64,000 nt of DNA, taken from assembly GCF_020536995.1 (NCBI RefSeq), contig NC_068367.1, positions 66,661,192-66,725,191 of the forward strand, in the 5' to 3' direction. Shown here piece after piece: positions 1-12,800 of the stretch. The DNA comes from Dreissena polymorpha. Lineage: Eukaryota; Mollusca; Bivalvia; Myida; Dreissenidae. Position 1 is the first letter of the stretch; each line of letters opens with the position of its first letter. The position numbers and the translations under genes were made by a program. The notes below the pieces were generated by a model. That model worked only from the letters and a program-made list of their open reading frames with translations, searched no databases and had not been told where the DNA came from.

Positions 1-689
1 TTCAAAACATAAAATATTTATTACATTTCACAATAAATTGACAATATTTAGATAAAATAAACAAATAAAACGTTACAAAACAGCATACTATACACATATG
101 TTACACACTAGTTCTTTTTCTGGACACAGATGGACAGGACATCAAGCTGACATATACTGTACATTCATGTATTGAGTTTTAAAATTGTCCGTCAATATCT
201 TTATTTTGTTTTACTAAAATGCAAATGATATTTAATATTAACATGAACTATACGAGACTATTACTATGAGGCGATGCACACGATTGATCGCCATTTTCCT
301 TAAGGTTTATAGTTTTGTGGTACTGGGCATCAGAACTGTAAAGAAATGCAAACTATTTTTTTTAATTGCTTACACATTATATTTGCAAATTTTATTTTTA
401 TTTTAACACATGTAAGTCGTCCGTTTAAGTGCATACATTTATGTACAACCATATGCAATGAGACATTGAAACATCGTTCAAAAGCGTAGAGCCTGATACT
501 TGTTTAGTCGCTCGAGTTGAAAACTAATCTAAAACTTATTGACTTAAGTATTAAAAAAAATTAAGAATGCTTATTTTTTGCAAGCAGTTCAGGGAAGGGT
601 TTCTAAAAAAATTATATTCTATTTCCATACTATTGGTACACGTCGTGATTTACATTTAATTATTTTGTCTTGTAGCCATTTGCAGGCTT
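1..689. other. AT-rich stretch, no gene seen
   Basis: Low-complexity AT-rich DNA with stops in all frames. I see no exon, RNA gene or clear repeat boundary before the minisatellite that follows. Confidence 0.5.
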
Positions 690-1321
690 TCGGCAGTGGG
701 TAATCGGTTTGCCGTTTATGTCGGTCTGTTATCGGCTGGACGTTTACGGCGGAGTTTAATCGGCTGGACATTAACGGCAGTGTTCAATCGGCTGGACGTT
801 TACGGCGGTGTGTAATCGACTCGACGATTCCGGCGGTCTGTGATCGCCTTGACTGTCATGTCGGTATATGATCGACTGGACGCTTACGGTTGCGTGTTAT
901 AGGTTAGACGTTTACGTCGGTGTGTGATCGGCTGGACGTTAACGGCGGTGTGTGATCGGCTGGACGTTTAAGTCGGTGTGTGATCGGCTGGACGTTTAAG
1001 TCGGTGTTTGATCGGCTGTACGTATAAGTCGGTGTGTGATCGACTAGACGTTTAAGTCGGTGTGTGATCGGCTGGACGTATACGTCGGTGTGTGATCGGC
1101 TGGACGTATAAGTCGGTGTGTGATCGACTTGACGTTTACGTCGGTGTTTGATCAACTGGACGTTTACGGCGATATATGATTGGCTTGACGTTCACGGCGT
1201 AGTGTGATAGGCTAGACGTTTACGTCGGTGTGTGGTCGGCTGCACGTTTGCGGAGGGGTGTGATTAGATGCACGTTTACGGCGGGTTGTGGTCGGCTGGA
1301 CATTTACGGCGTTGAGTGTTC
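690..1321. repeat. 28-bp minisatellite array
   Basis: About 22 imperfect tandem copies of a 28-bp unit built around GATCGGCTGGACGTTTACG followed by a GTCGGTGTGT-type stretch. Copies in the middle (about 900-1150) are the most alike and the edges are more diverged, as expected when an array is homogenised at its centre. Reading frames through it are repeat artefacts because the unit contains no stop in one - strand frame. It is the most GC-rich block in the left 5 kb. Confidence 0.9.
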
Positions 1322-1712
1322 GTCTGATTATGTTTTTTTGCCTAAATAGGTAAACATCAAAATATCACCGCACCCTTGATAACTTAGTTATGATGAGCTG
1401 ATATGCGCTCACATCAAGTATATATGGTACAGACAATTGTTGGCCATCACAAACTGGGTCCGAAGTTACCATCACGTAAAACAGACTTGGTCTCGAAGCA
1501 ACATTCACGTTCGACAGACTTTATCTCGAGCAAACCATTACGTTCAGCAGACTATTTCCTGAAGTTACCAACACGTCTGGGTCTCAACTTTGCCAAATTG
1601 ATGACAAGATTTTTAACATTTGATAAAGACATGCTATAAAACTTCCAAATCACTTCAAGTTTTGTTTACAAACTCAGCTCCACCACACGTATTTGAAGAG
1701 AAACCCAGACAA

Positions 1713-1942
1713 TTAACCCATTTTAGCCTAGTGGACTCTCCCATCCTTCTAAATTGGATCAATTTATTACCAAAATTAGGGATGTTTAGTATATATATTT
1801 CTATATTTAGAATATTTCTTACAGAAATTCCTTTAAGCAAACAGCGCAGACCCTGATGAGTCGCCTAATCATGCGGCGTCTCATCTGGGTCTACGCTGTT
1901 TGCCAATGCCTTTTTTCTAGACGCTAGGAATAAATGGGTTAA
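1713..1942. mobile_element. Family A TIR element (about 230 bp), copy 1
   Basis: Starts TTAACCCATTTTAGCCTAG and ends with the inverse, ATAAATGGGTTAA. The inner part has the palindromic pair GCAAACAGCGCAGACCC / GGGTCTACGCTGTTTGC around a short GC-rich hairpin. No coding capacity, so it is a miniature non-autonomous DNA element. Other copies are at about 2877, 5171 and 10239. Confidence 0.85.
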
Positions 1943-2446
1943 AATAACACGCTTTTTGTCACATAATATAGCGGTTTATAAAATTGTATTATGTCTGTAA
2001 TTACGTGTTCGTGGATTATAAAGTGTCCAATGTATGAACATTATAAAGGCTGCCCATGGACCTCTTACCGCGGCATAGTGCTTATCAAGGGATCATTTCG
2101 AACCCTAATAAATGTATATATTATAACATTTCGACGTTTAAGGATTCTGCAAGAAAAATTCAGCTATTATGCTGGAGTCAATTATAGGACAGAACAGAAC
2201 AAAATCTTGTTATCCATAAACTTTATAGTTTCTGGTGTTAAACAAATTGATGATACAAATACATAAATATACTGATAATTGCAGAAAAATATGAGTCTGG
2301 TAATGGATGCATTTTCCAATCTAATCTAGGTGGAAAAAGTCGTCCCTGATTAGCCTGTGCGGACTGTGTTTTTGAGTACGAGTGACAGGAAAATTCAACA
2401 GACACACGGATGAACGAACGGAAAGGACAAGTCCACATAATCAAAT

Positions 2447-2705
2447 GAGTCGCGTTCTGAGAAAACTGGGCATAATGCATGTGCGTTAAGTGTTGTCCCG
2501 GATTAGCCTGTACAGTTCGCACAGGCTAACCAGGGACGACACTATCCGCCTAAATTGGATTTTTGCAAAGAAGAGACTTCATTTAAACGAAAAGTCATAA
2601 AAGTGGAAAATGTCGTCCCTGCTAAGCATGTGCGGACTGCACAGGCTAATCCCGGACGACACTTTACGCACATGCATTATGCCCGTTTTTCTCAGAACGC
2701 GACTC
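2447..2705. mobile_element. Family B TIR element (about 260 bp), complete copy with 4-bp target duplication
   Basis: Ends are GAGTCGCGTTCTGAG and its exact inverse CTCAGAACGCGACTC, flanked on both sides by AAAT. Inside is the signature pair GCATGTGCGTTAAGTG / CACTTTACGCACATGC and two inner palindromes around AGCCTGTGC. This is the best-defined member of the family that recurs dozens of times in the window. A half-copy fragment lies just upstream at about 2329-2367. Confidence 0.9.
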
Positions 2706-2876
2706 AAATCATTGTACGAGTAATGGTGTGGTTTTCAGTCTATTGTTCCTCTTGAGTTGTTGTGCTATTTTACTGGAGCTGGTATAGTCTTTGATCGGAG
2801 TTATTCTGCTGGAGTTGCTGTGCTATGATACAAGAGTCGTGTCAAATGTACCTAAAACGCATAAATGATAGTGAGT

Positions 2877-3107
2877 TTAACCCATTTATGCCTAGTGGAC
2901 TCTCCCATGCTTCTAAATTGGATCAATTTATTTCCAAAAATATTAGGGATGTCTAGTGTATTTATTTCTATAATTAGAATATTTCTTACAGAAATTCCTT
3001 TAAGCAAACAGCGCAGACCCTGATGAGACGCCGCATCATACGGCTTCTCATCTGGGTCTACGCTGTTTGCCAAGGCCTTTTTTATAGAAGCTACGCATAA
3101 ATGATGG
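2877..3107. mobile_element. Family A TIR element, copy 2
   Basis: Begins TTAACCCATTTATGCCTAG; the right end is degraded (CTACGCATAAATGATGG). The sequence CGCATAAATGATAGTGAG just before the left end resembles the right end plus flank, suggesting a partial tandem or nested copy. Confidence 0.8.
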
Positions 3108-5170
3108 TGAGATTAAACATGTGCCCCCTTGTAGTTTGGTAAATATTCTTCAGAGGAAATGGTTATTGCCCACGTGCTTAGCACAATCACCCATTGTTTG
3201 CATCTTGAATTGCGTGTCATTCTGGTACTCTAACAATTAGTTTAACTGGAAAACTGGTAAAACTAAGATTACAACATTTGAAAATGTTTAGGTTTTTGTG
3301 ACAACCGATGGACTTTGGCAGGTATCCGTGTTCTATCGCCGTATGTCGAGCTTATTTCAGCTTTGGTTTTGTGCAATGTCGATATATTTTGTATGTATAT
3401 ATAGACTATACTATTATTTATAGCGGTTTATTAAATTAAGACTTTTCACCAATGTTAATTTTTTGCTAACGTGTATCAATTATTTAGTGTATCAAATACA
3501 ATAATCTATGTTTCTTTTAGTTTATTTAAGATTATGGAATCTGATGTTCTACTGTATGATTGTGATTATTTTATCGGATACATTTTTTATTGAATATCAA
3601 TCTTTAACATACCATTATGAATCTCAACATTTTGCACAGCTGATCATGGCATACGTTTAATATAATAATAATATTATATGTGCAAAGACAAGATAGTTTA
3701 TTTGCTATACGCCCACCGGCCCTTGCATATACATACACATATAGAAAATGCATATTTGTATGATATCAATATGAACACATATAATTAAATAGTGGTACAG
3801 CAAAACAGGTGTTAAAGTTAACAACACTTAACGTCTTTCGAAGGCATACTAGACATAGATGTTACAATTTCGTATAATGTTTTCATCACGCGAGGCCATA
3901 GCGTTATTAAAATTGTTGATTGTTGGCTGATTGTAAAATCTTGAAGGTATAAACTCTTAACGAAGATCTTCATAGAAAGAACATACAAGTTAGAAATGAT
4001 AATCGTTTTCAATATAATTCTTGCACAAGGCACATTACCTTTCGTTTCGTTCTAGATGTATGTATCAACCATGTCCAATCATGAGTTGATGTGACGATAT
4101 TCTGAAGCGGACATACGAATAAATTTTCGAATAAAAAGGATGTTGGGGGTAATTTTCCCATTTAAAATCCATTTTAAAACCTTTATATGTTAGCAATTAA
4201 ATAATGTTGCAAGATTGTGACCAAGGCTGTATAAATATATATGTCAAGCATTGAAAATAATAGGACAAATATAAGTTTTTGTTAACAACACCTTGTTCAT
4301 TCCAGACATACCAAAATCCTACAGAAAATAAATGTTCACGTAATACTGAGGCCCAATTTTTATAACCTAAACCATCATTAACTTTTAACATTTCATAACA
4401 TATTTTTACATTCAACGTAATGTGCATTTTTAACAAACGCAAACAAAATTTAATGACACGTTTACGTGTAAAAATATATACAGGATATCTTCAGCAATCG
4501 CCAAGTACAGCCATATTACATGTATGTATTGGTGCTGACATAAATCACTTGCAATAATATAGAACACGTTCGACAACATCAAATGATTTTAGTCCCCAAA
4601 GCTCTAAGCACTACAGGGTCTTTGTCTTTCTCTTTGTCGTTTTACAAATTAAGTGTATTTTTAAACATGTTTATAGTGTATATAACACTTGTTATTAGTA
4701 ACTTAAATGCCAGTTATTTATGTATTTGTTTGTTCTTTAAAGTAAAGTTCCATAACATATTTAACATGTGCTGAACATAAACATAGGCATGCACATGGAT
4801 TGGCGTGAATATTTTCCATTTTCCGACAGATTTTCACACTAAATGAGTAGTGTTTATAAAGGGATTAACAAAAACTAAACTCATTGAAAAACAATGTTCA
4901 ATAATTCTTGGTTATTGACAATTTACACATCTCACATGTGCTTGAATGCGTATTCGCAATTTAACATTTAACTTACTGACAACGCAGAATCACAGACAAA
5001 CATATTTTGTTCCACCTAAATGAAATAGTAACATATTCAACCGTTTAAATATATATACATAATAACACATAAGCAGGAAAGATTTTTTTATTTAAACCAA
5101 CTGGTCGTTTATTTTAGGCAAGTGACCGTTGTCTATACATTACATGATAACACAAAACATAAACAAATGA
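3108..5170. other. AT-rich intergenic DNA, nothing recognised
   Basis: About 2 kb with no supportable exon, RNA gene or repeat boundary. Short open frames here have no recognisable similarity and no splice context. Confidence 0.5.
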
Positions 5171-5375
5171 TTAACCCATTTATGCCTAGCCTTAGAAAAA
5201 GGCCTTGACAAACAGCGTAGACCCAGATGGGACGCCACATCATGCGGCGTCTCATCAGGGTCTTCGGTGTTTGCTTCAAAGAATTTCTGTACGAAATATT
5301 CTAAATATAGAAATAAATATACTAGACATCCCTAATTTTAGGGATGCGAGAGTCCACTAGGCATAAATGGGTTAA
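5171..5375. mobile_element. Family A TIR element, copy 3 (opposite orientation)
   Basis: Bounded by TTAACCCATTTATGCCTAG and CTAGGCATAAATGGGTTAA, a 19-bp perfect TIR. The ACGCCACATCATGCGGCGT core hairpin is reversed relative to copies 1 and 2. It lacks the 'TTGGATCAATTTATT' segment of the longer copies, so it is an internally deleted variant. Confidence 0.85.
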
Positions 5376-5542
5376 AGCCGGGATAACCGTCTTTGAGCGG
5401 TCAATGCAAAGCATAGGGGGTTGAAACCGGCGAAATAGCGCACTCAGGGGTTGATCGCACGCAAGTTACTGGTGTGGCGTAAATAAGAAAAATAGTAACT
5501 GGTGTTCACAGTGGCAGCCGACGGCTAATTGTTTGATGTTTA

Positions 5543-7718
5543 AGGCCCGGTAACACCGAGGTAACGGACGAGAAACTGACATAAAATCATTTTATCCGTT
5601 CGTGTCCGTTCTTATCCGTTTAATGTCCGTTTCATATCCGGTGAATCCGCTACTTGTTCGGCGATGTCCGGTGACATTCGTTCCGTCCGTTGAGAAGTTT
5701 TGAGCATGTTCAAAGTTTTCCACCGGATAAAGCGGACAGAGATCTCCGTTTGATGTGCGGTCTTCATACGTTAGTTTACGGTTTGTTCGGAACTCGTGCG
5801 TTACACCTCCTGTACGTATCCGGTTTATGTCCGTTAATGTCCGGTTGTCCTGGTCCTAACGCATGTTCAACAGATAATAAAGGACATGTAACGTATTCAA
5901 AAGTGCAAGAAGTGTGGCGGAACAAAACTGTTGACATACATTTAACCGTAATTAATATGTGGGTCGAAGTATTATTTCATTTTGGTACGCTTTGTGAGAA
6001 GGACATGTGCAATAGAGTGTCGTGCTCGCTCAATTCAGTGTCAAGCCATCCCCGTGCAGGCCCAGATTGGCCTGTTGGATGCTAATCTGGCCATGCATCG
6101 TCTTGCTCAAAAGAGAGCAAGGAGACGGAGGCAGCGCAGATGGTGGATCAGGGCTTGGCTGGGTTCCGAGCGGAGGCGTCAGTTCGGTCTGTATGACCAA
6201 CTTATGGTCGAACTACGTATAGAGGACCAACGCGCATTTATCAACATCATGAGAATGCCACCCGAGATGTTCGATGAGATTCTCGCACGAATGGGCCCAA
6301 GGATAACGAAACAGCGCAACAACTACAGACTTCCAATTTAACCAGGGATGAAGCTGCGGCATCTTGTGTCTGGTTCAAAGTACCGTGATATGCGATTCGG
6401 CTGAAGGGTACCCTACAACACTATTTCTCTTCTCGTGCCAGAAGTAAGTACCGCTTAATTTACTATAATGCTAAAATTAATTTTAAAAGGCTTCTGTTAG
6501 TCATTTAATATATTTATATATTTTAATGTCTACTTCTATCATCATGTTATATGAATTGCATTGTGTTTAGTTATTGGTATAGGATAAAAGGCAAATAGAT
6601 GAGTGCGAGCACTACAACACTAACCTCCTAAATTGTATATCAATATGTTGTCATTAGTACTGTCTTGTGCGCATATCTTGAAATGCACAAAGTAGTATAT
6701 TTTTACCTTATCATCAACTCGCTAAAAGTCATGGATTATCTACTGTGTCATACACTTATACTCCACGCTAGCTTATCATACTGTTATCTTTTACACGCCA
6801 GGTTTATAGAGCAGTCATAGATGAGTATGCTGACGAGGAGATGCCTTTGCCAACAACAGCTGCCTATTGGACGCGAATAGCTGACGGCTTCGGGAACAGC
6901 CGGAATTCCCCCCCCCCCCCCTACGCTTGGTGCTATTGATGGAAAACATATTGCCTGCAATGTCCACCAAGATCCGGGTCTACGTATTTTAACTAACAAC
7001 AAGAAGTACTTCCCCGTTGTCCTGCTAGCTCTGGCGGATTCTGACTACAAGTTCGCCTTGGCTGACATTGGAGGCCGTGGTGCTATATCCGATGCACAGT
7101 TGTGGAACGAGTCAGACCTGAAGTCAGCAGCTGATAACGGAGACCTTGACCTGCCAGAACCTGAAGCTTTGCCACTTGACACTGAGGATGTACCCTACTT
7201 TTTCATCGGAAAGAAAATATAAAAGTGTTCGACCGGCCAAGATTTATTTATTTATTTTATTTATTTGGCGTTAGTGTACATAAACATTCATGATAAAGAA
7301 ACAAACAAGCATATACATAAAAAACAAAGCAAATAAAATTATGATTTAAAATATAAATAAAGCATGATATAAAATGACCGTTTTTTTGTACGTTGATGTT
7401 CGGTACTTTTCCGTTTCTCTCACGTTGGGAGAACATTTTGTCCGGTACTAATGCGCTACACTGCCGTTTTATCCGGTAGAAGTCCGTTACTCGCACGGTA
7501 ATATCCGTAAGCCGACCGTTAATTATCCGGTACATATCCGTTAAACGTATGTTTTTTTTCCGTTACATCACCGGTACTTGTGCGGTTATTGTGTGTTTCC
7601 TACGCTTCACGCACCGATTGCGAGCGTCTTGAGCGGCAGAGCAGGTAAATTTTATCACCGGATAACCAAAATCTGCTTATTGTCCGTTTTCTCTCCGTAA
7701 GTCGGTCTGACCGGGCCT
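5543..7718 (+). mobile_element. PIF/Harbinger DNA transposon with TTA target duplication
   Basis: The left end AGGCCCGGT and right end ACCGGGCCT are exact inverses and each is flanked by TTA (5540-5542 and 7719-7721), the diagnostic 3-bp PIF/Harbinger target duplication. Both subterminal regions (about 5580-5880 and 7380-7710) are packed with TCCGTT/TCCGGT hexamers in many spacings, probably transposase-binding sites. The interior codes for a HARBI1-type nuclease that is decayed and 3'-truncated. The usual second (Myb/SANT) gene of the superfamily was not found, so the copy is dead and about 2.2 kb long. Confidence 0.9.
5982..7222 (+). pseudogene. HARBI1-like Harbinger transposase, broken
   Basis: The first open segment (5982-6341) has the typical N-terminal signature RRWW, FGLYDQLMVELR and MPPEMFDEIL. 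The frame then meets stops, though similarity continues to NTISLLVPE at 6443, where a GTAAGT donor opens an intron (6444-6801, acceptor ACGCCAG). The second part starts VYRAVIDEY and contains the catalytic-region motifs GAIDGKH and SDAQLW. A frameshift lies in the 14-base C run near 6909-6922. The protein stops after VPYFFIG at 7220-7222, before the region that carries the third catalytic acidic residue of the family. It is a DDE nuclease by family, inactive by inspection. Confidence 0.88.
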
Positions 7719-7721
7719 TTA

Positions 7722-9669
7722 CGTGCGAACTTTTAAAAGGTGTGTACATTTACCATACTTATTCGATACTATCTTAACGCGCAGAATGACCTACTGATAT
7801 CCATATAACCTCGGTGTACAAAGCTTTCAACCGTTCGCACGAAAACATTGTGAAATCAGCCATTGGGCGCCATTTTGTACACCAGTTTATATTGTTCGCA
7901 CTCAGGCCATACCAGTTAATATCGTACGATCCGACCCGGCACTGAACCACAGACATAACCGAGACAAAATCACTTACAAACACATGTAAAGATAAAATTT
8001 AAGCACACAAAATATACAAACATCGTGTCACTGGATCCCCTTCTACAGCCACGACACACAATTAATAAAAAGAAAAGGATGCCATTAAATTGCACATCAG
8101 TAGATTAAAAAACATTTTAAAACATAATATGGAGTAAATAGCATATCATAGTTATCATGTTTAAAATGGCTTTGATCAGAAGTTCACAATCGTGCTTGCA
8201 TATGCATATACTCTTGTGTATGCAAATAATGCAAGGAATGGCGATGGTTATTTGGTTCGAGTATACTTAGACGCAAGATGTGAATATCATGAATGCAATA
8301 ATATGTTATTTTAAGATTCACGCATTTTGTTTAATTTTCTTTATTTTTTATTAAATTTTTGATTGCCTAATTTGAATGAAATGTTTGCAATTATTATAAT
8401 ACATAAAGCACGCACGTGAACATTTTAATAATTAATTTCGTTGCAACCCATTCAAACATGCACATATTATAAATGATGTATGAAATGCAAGCTTTTGCAA
8501 TGTTAGTTTGTTTGAAATAATAGGCTTAAACTATGAACAGGGTATAAGATCACGTGACTTTAGAGTGTTCATAAATCGATGTTAATGGATGTAAACACAA
8601 AGATAAGTGGGGCTTTTTCAAATAATTTTAAAACAATTTATTTAGGGAATTTTAACTAGTGTATAAAAACAGTTTTTAAGCTGCTTATGACAATGTAAAA
8701 ACATCAGAATTACTTTATATTTTAAGCCTGCGTTCTTTGATCAAATTCGATGTGTAAAACAATCATATACACGGTTTTGCTGCACGCAACATAAGCGTTC
8801 GGAACCTAATTCAGTCGTATTCAATAATGTATTCTTAAATCTTAAGATATCGACACAAACTGCAAGAAAAACTGTCGTTTATGTACTAAAGATTTTTGCA
8901 AACATATTTCAATAACTTAAGATATTTGCAAAACTAAAATTCTTAACTGTGTGTTTCACTCTGTCCAGCCCTTGGGAAAACCCCTATGAACCCCGTTGAT
9001 CATGCACCCTGTTAAACTAAAATTGCAATATGTTTAAACGTGCTTATTAATAAATAATTGTTCACCTTTAGTTTCTTAAATTACTAACATTTATATTATT
9101 CGAGTACCACTTTTAAAACATGGAGTGGTAAAATAATAGGTTTATTTAGGGTTAACGTTTTAATAATTACTAATATAATATTGATTTCTTTAAGTCCGAA
9201 AACAAACATTGTACAAACTTAATTATATTGGGTTCGAGAGGTCACCACGTAACCAAACAGCGCGGCCCTATTTCAGTACATTCATGGAAATAAGTTGACA
9301 TTTCCATATAATTTTCACCTTCGAATGTCGATTGAGATATTTCTTGTTAACATTCAATCCATTTAGTGTATTGTCCCTCTCTGTTTTATACAAGGTTTTA
9401 TGAATGACTATTCTTTAGACATTCAATTGAAAAACACTCCAGCTGGGCTAGTAAAGGCACTGCAAATTTAGTTTGAATCAAAGCAATATCATTGGACTAT
9501 AATGAAAATAAACGCTTATGCCTATACAATTGTAAACGAAATACTTTTATCGCCAAGATCCGTTATTAGGCTCAGAGGAAATCGAGGGATATGTCCGCAC
9601 CGTAAATTAATCAGCAATGATATCAAGGTTACACTGCACCTGAGGTGTTCGGTCAAATTGGAGCTAGCC
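7722..9669. other. Upstream region of SLC28 gene 1; nothing firmly recognised
   Basis: AT-rich DNA between the Harbinger right end and the proposed first coding exon. No exon or repeat boundary could be fixed. If the first coding exon at 9670 is right, the transcription start should lie in or just before the last few hundred bases, but I see no decisive core-promoter motif. Confidence 0.4.
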
Positions 9670-9846
9670 ATGACGGACACAATTCAATTGAAATATAATA
9701 AACGTTGTAATGAATTAGGGGAAAGTGAAGATGTAAATGGAAAATTGAACATTGCATTCAAGGCAGATGTTGAGACCACTGTAGACGGAAAATTTGGATA
9801 CGATTCCAATGCGACTCTGACCGAAAAGAAAGGGTTGCCAGAACAG
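9670..9846 (+). CDS. SLC28: SLC28 gene 1, exon 1 (probable first coding exon)
   Basis: Open from an ATG (context AGCCATGA) for 59 codons to a CAG|GTTTGT donor in phase 0. It has no family motif: CNT N-termini are cytosolic, hydrophilic and poorly conserved. Support is that gene 2 has a first coding exon of similar character (76 codons, phase 0) and that adding this exon gives a normal family length. The frame is open for 56 codons upstream of the ATG, so an earlier start or an unseen 5' exon is possible. Confidence 0.5.
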
Positions 9847-12800
9847 GTTTGTTCAATAGCTTCAGTTAAATGTGCATATATTTGGGATATACGAATATGT
9901 TTTTTCTTCGTTACTTATCAATGACATTTTATTGTTTTTATCAAAACTGAATAATAATTTCTACAAGTCTTTGCGTTTTACAAAACATTTATCAAGCAAA
10001 TGCTGTTAAGTCATTCCCGACAAGACCTGTCACTATACGCCTTGAGCGCACAACTTAATATACAGTAGGGGAATACCGATATATATGAAGAATAACGATA
10101 CATATCATATTATTTTTCACAATAAACATTTATTAAGAAAAATAAGTATTATATGTTATATATCTTATAATCATTGTGAAAATCAAACGCTTTACGATTT
10201 TTGTTACAACACTTTGAATTGGAAACGCATTAGTAACATTAACCCATTTATGCCTAGCGTCTAGAAAAAAGGCCTTGGCAAACAGCGTAGGCCCAGATGA
10301 GACGCCGCATGATGCGGCGTCTCATCAGGGTCTGTGCTGTTTGCTTAAAGAAATTTATGCAAGAAATAATCTTAATATAGAAATAAATATACTAGACATC
10401 CCTATTTTTTTGGAAATAAATTGATCCAATTTAGAAGGAGGGGAGAGTCCACTAGGCATAAATGGGTTAAAACCCATATCATTCTGACGTTCCCTCGACT
10501 TATTTGAATTACGTATTACCACTTAAGCTTACATGATACTAAAGTGATTCTATGAAAAAGCAATAGACGAAGTGTTAAAATATAATCGCTTTAATATATG
10601 AGGGCTTCTCTGCGTATAAAGATGGCCCCCTTTGTCAAGGGTACGTTAACATACGGCATGTACAACTTGGCACTTTTTACGTAAAAGGCGAACATCTACA
10701 TGTATACCCGCTTTCTTGACGTGAATATGAGCAGATAATAATATAAATATATTTATTGGCTTATACAGCTGTTAATACACTAACTTTTATCAATGTATAA
10801 GGTCTTTATCATCTTCAAAAGGGACACGATTTTTTATCCCGATAAAACGGTATTGATGAATCATTAAGGACTACTCCTAACGTAAAACGCATATGCGATG
10901 TATGCTAAATACAGGTATATAGGAGCGCATGCATTAATATATATTTATCAGTTATTTTTCATTTTTAATATCGTTATATCTTATATTGCTAATAGGAGGA
11001 TTATGGACCAATTTATTTCGTTCTGTCAATTATGAAAGTCAACATGCAAAGAAACGTTAAAACACTTAGTTTATTCTCACATTCAGTTGATTATTGGATA
11101 ATAAATAACACAAGAATTTAGTAACTTATATGCATTACTACTACTGTTCTGTTACCGGAATTAGGTATTGAGTTTAAACATTAAAACAAACTAATAATAA
11201 TATTCCGGTTAAACGGTAAAACGTGAGGTCACCACACTATATTTAATTGGCAATTTATTATTTTAAAAAATAATTTGAAAACTGTGTATCAAGTTGATCA
11301 ATCGCACGAAGGTATATTAATTGCACACCATCTATTCAAACCATGTTATTTAGTTTAGTATGAACAATTTACTCGCATTAAAATTTGCGATGTTTACTCA
11401 GCAAAAATTCATAGTTCAAATATACGTTTAGATCTTCAAACATTTACTGTCCCATAACGTTAAAGTACATATTAAGCCAGTTTTTAAAGCTGTAATGAGT
11501 GCTAGAATGAAGGCGGATGAATAATCAACTAACGCTGATAGTAAGATTACGCCTCTTAACAGTAATGATTGTCGACCGCGGAGATGAAATGGTCCGATAC
11601 AAAATGTTCTCTAAATGTTATCGACTGTCCCAATGCTCCCACCATTAGCCTCCATTTCTATTGATGTGTTTGCAATATTTAAACTGGGTGCATACCCAAT
11701 GACTAATTTTGATCGTTGGTTATCAACCATTTCGGCCAATGTACTCAAAATGTGAACTCAGTATTTCTATTGGTATTTACATACGTCAAAGTGGACAACT
11801 CAAGAACTTGGATGTTAAACCGCTTGAACAACTTGTAATTTACATCGACAAATCCAAATGCCCTGTCAGAGATGCGACAAGAAAGCCTTCAGGGTGACTA
11901 AGGCATCCGCGATCAGTAAACTAATATAAGCACATCCGATGTGCTAGTTAGAATGTCACTGAATGAGTTTTAACTTGTTTCAATGTATAAAGCAAAAAAT
12001 GTTGTTGTTTTTTTACATTAACTGTAAAATGTTTTGTCATGAAAGCAAAATAACAAATAGTATCTTTTGTCTACACTTCGTAAATATTAAAAGAAATTGT
12101 TAACGTTGAACAGTCATATTAATATAAAGTATTGTGTTGCATTTCATTCTCTTAAATTAGCTCACATAATTAATTTATTGATGTAATCGTTGGAACGAGC
12201 ACGTAGAAAACATACCACTGTGTCAGAATGGTACCTTTCTGCTCATAACAACGCGAAATATCCTTCTTATATCAACACACTCCTATTTAGGGATTTATCC
12301 GAAGTAAACTTCGAGCATTTATCATTATTATTGCATTTCACCTTGTTGTTTGCACAAGAGAAAACAGGGCGTTTGGAGCCTTGTCCTTAACAATAAAAGG
12401 GCAGTTATACTAATAACACAATCCATTTACACAAATACGTATGGAAGTGTAAGAATCCATGCTAGTGCTCATTCTTTTAACTTAATTTACCTTCAAAGTA
12501 CAAAACAATTAGCGAAATACAGGTTACGAAAACAACATGTCCGTCGTCCTAACCGATTTTTAAAAATACGTGTTATTTTAATTAAACGGGTTACGAAAGC
12601 TTGCGTTAATAGGATTAGTTTACGAAAAATAAACTATTGAATTGAACATGTAACGTAAACTAAATCTCTGCTTGCTAAAACATGTAAGGAAACCTATTGA
12701 CTAGAACAGATTACGAAATCTGAACGTTGATCGTTCAATGTTGAATTACTAATTCAGGTTACTGAATTTCTGTTATGAAGGAACATGTAACGGCCGGAGA

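Noticed and set aside
904-1155. 83-codon - strand frame with repeated DHTPTYT-like units
   Set aside because: Minisatellite artefact; unit lacks stops in this frame and no other gene evidence.
5690-6085. 131-codon open frame at the left of the Harbinger element
   Set aside because: Lies in the hexamer-rich subterminal zone and overlaps the real transposase frame; no similarity to known transposon proteins.
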